Shown here piece by piece: positions 62,617-64,000 of a DNA stretch of 64,000 bases. Position numbers and translations under genes: made by a program. The DNA lies in NCBI GenBank assembly GCA_902363875.1, contig CABJBO010000005.1, forward strand, positions 41,010 through 105,009, given 5' to 3'. The notes below the pieces were generated by a model. The model ran no database searches, was not told the DNA's origin, and worked only from the letters and a program-made list of their open reading frames with translations. Origin of the DNA: Coriobacteriaceae bacterium. Lineage in GTDB: Bacteria > Actinomycetota > Coriobacteriia > Coriobacteriales > Coriobacteriaceae. The first letter of the stretch is position 1. Every line of letters begins with the position of its first letter.

Positions 62617-63852
62617 ATGTTTAATAAAAAGCCCCTCGCAGATACCACCACCCGAAGACCCTCAACTGGTGCGCAGGCCAAGATCTACAGTCGCGATAAC
62701 GTGGCTCGCTATTCCGAGCGCGCTCGCCAACGTCGTCGTAGCCACACGATTCGTCACGTCGCGCTCATTGTCGTGCTTGGCGTGCTGTTGAGTGCCACTA
62801 CCGCTGCCGGCCTGTGGTTTGCCACCATTATGGGCAAGCTCGGCGATTCTAATGTCATTACCGACAATCTGCGTCGGGTTCTGGTTGACACCGATGAGGC
62901 AAAGGATCCGTTCTACGTGCTGCTTCTTGGTACCGACGGCCGTCCGGGCGAGGATACGTATCGTGCCGACTCGATTATCCTGGCACGCATCGACCCCACG
63001 CAAAAGCAGGCGACGCTCATTTCCGTTCCGCGCGACACCAAGGTCGAGTACAAGGGCGAGACCATGAAGATCAACGCCTGCCATACCGTTGGCGGCGCCG
63101 AGGCCATGGTCGAGGCGGTCAACGAGCTGTGCGGTGTTCAGATTTCCCACTATGCCGAGGTCAGCTTCGACGGTATGCAGGCGCTGATTGATTCGGTTGG
63201 CGGTATCGACATTAACGCAACCGATGATGTTGACGACCCCGAGCACCTGGATATTAAGATTACCGCTGGCCAGCAGCATATGGACGGTGCCACCGCCCTT
63301 ACCTATGCCCGCTGCCGCTACACCTATGCCGACGGCGATTACACGCGCATGCGCCACCAGCGTCAGGTGCTTGGCGCCCTTGCCAACCAGATTCTCAATA
63401 ACTTCGATGCCACGAAGATCTTTGGCCTGGTTAATTCGCTGTCCGATATGCTCGTAACCGATATGAGCGTTCAGGATATCGTGGCTACGGTCAACGCCAT
63501 GCGCGGTATGGATGTCGACGGTATCTACTCGGCCAACCTGCCTTCGTACGCCGACGACAGCACCATGATTGACGGTGTGAGCTACGTCTTTGTCTACGAG
63601 GACGAGCTCAAGGAAATGATGGAGCGCGTCGATGCCGGCAAGGATCCCAAGGGTCCCAACACCATGGGTCTTTCCGACGGCTCCAGCTCTACGATCGGCG
63701 ACCTCAGCAACAACACGTCTGACGACTACGCAAACGGCACCGCAACCTCATCGGTCAGCTCTGACGATTCCGATGGCTCAAGCGATTCGAGCGATTCGGA
63801 CTACTACGAACAGCCCACCGGCGACGGCAACGGTTACGAGGCCAACTATTAG
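62617..63852 (+). CDS. LytR-CpsA-Psr (LCP) family cell-wall polymer ligase
   Basis: 411 residues. A basic cytoplasmic start (RARQRRRSHTIRH) and one membrane helix (about 50-72) are followed by an extracellular LCP domain with LLLGTDGRPGE, YRADSIILARID (Arg/Asp of the active site), SVPRDTKVEY and ALTYARCRYTYADGDYTRMRHQRQVL. The last ~60 residues are Ser/Asp rich and likely disordered. It transfers wall teichoic-acid-like or polysaccharide chains from lipid carriers to peptidoglycan. It follows murA closely. ATG 62617 used. Confidence 0.9.
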   Translation: MFNKKPLADTTTRRPSTGAQAKIYSRDNVARYSERARQRRRSHTIRHVALIVVLGVLLSATTAAGLWFATIMGKLGDSNVITDNLRRVLVDTDEAKDPFYVLLLGTDGRPGEDTYRADSIILARIDPTQKQATLISVPRDTKVEYKGETMKINACHTVGGAEAMVEAVNELCGVQISHYAEVSFDGMQALIDSVGGIDINATDDVDDPEHLDIKITAGQQHMDGATALTYARCRYTYADGDYTRMRHQRQVLGALANQILNNFDATKIFGLVNSLSDMLVTDMSVQDIVATVNAMRGMDVDGIYSANLPSYADDSTMIDGVSYVFVYEDELKEMMERVDAGKDPKGPNTMGLSDGSSSTIGDLSNNTSDDYANGTATSSVSSDDSDGSSDSSDSDYYEQPTGDGNGYEANY

Positions 63853-64000
63853 GGTTACGCGGGCTTACCAGCCCGCGTAACCAGTTGACGCTGCAAACCC
63901 GCCAGAGCGGCAATCTGCCTTTCAACTTCGGCGGCATGATCAAAAGATCAATGCCGCCTCGTTTCAAGGCACCTTGCTCGCTCTGGCGGGTTTTCGCTCA
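63853..64000 (+). ncRNA. Structured 3'-UTR element, copy D (after LCP gene)
   Basis: It starts at the base after the stop. P1 GGTTACGCGGGC-TTACCA-GCCCGCGTAACC; linker TTGACGCTGC; P2 CCGCCAGAGC/GCTCTGGCGG; GGCAATCTG and CCTTGCTC; P3 TGCCTT/AAGGCA; P4 GGCGGCAT/ATGCCGCC; GTTTTCGCTCA runs to the window edge. Confidence 0.65.

Overview
The window is a high-GC chromosomal segment from a Gram-positive actinobacterium, most likely a gut Coriobacteriia member close to Collinsella. This rests on protein style, codon use, the order prfA-prmC-tsaC-glpK-upp-atpIBEFHAGDC-murA-LCP, and many PTS and MFS genes. I saw no rRNA, tRNA, CRISPR array, insertion sequence or prophage.

Layout. 1-1241: 3' part of kdpD, then kdpE. 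1336-3894 (-): rlmKL. 4146-4295: a small membrane peptide. 4348-13348: a sugar-utilisation locus built around divergently transcribed RpiR regulator and MFS genes. On the left are a HAD phosphatase and RpiR; on the right are MFS, class II aldolase, a mannose-type PTS (IIA, IIB, IIC, IID), an aldo/keto reductase and an esterase. A HAD gene remnant follows at its right edge. 13982-14686: transaldolase-family aldolase. 15092-18464 (-): an AbiF/Abi_2 HEPN gene with a structured leader, and a broken tex. 18875-22191 (-): Gfo/Idh/MocA oxidoreductase, OFA-type MFS and SDR, with a divergent LysR gene. 23510-27735 (-): marR plus a heterodimeric ABC exporter. 27983-29155 (-): Fic protein; then divergent pyridoxal kinase and a TIGR04076-like protein. 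30750-34049 (-): LMW-PTP, AAA/DUF4143 ATPase, MFS.

34212-40219 is a module of isopentenyl-diphosphate isomerase, SLC13-type anion transporter, UbiD decarboxylase, UbiX flavin prenyltransferase and MerR regulator. UbiD needs prenylated FMN, UbiX makes it from a dimethylallyl phosphate donor, and IDI makes the dimethylallyl precursor. The set therefore reads as an anaerobic decarboxylation pathway with its own cofactor supply and transporter; its substrate is unknown. 40415-46894: an unknown acidic membrane protein, an aldose epimerase-like protein, a polar amino acid ABC importer and an M20 peptidase. 47186-63852: release factor 1 and its methylase, HicAB, TsaC, GlpK, Upp, the F1Fo ATP synthase operon, MurA and an LCP protein.

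The most unusual non-coding signal is a structured element of about 148 nt. Three full copies and one degraded copy (38489, 42258, 48255, 63853) each begin within a few bases of a stop codon. They keep the same stems while the stem sequences change, so the pairing covaries. Other inverted repeats and dispersed repeat families decorate most gene ends. Protein oddities include an RlmL domain without its NPPY motif, PrmC with an acidic insert of about 120 residues, tex with a deletion plus frameshift, and a MarR with an N-terminal Cys cluster.
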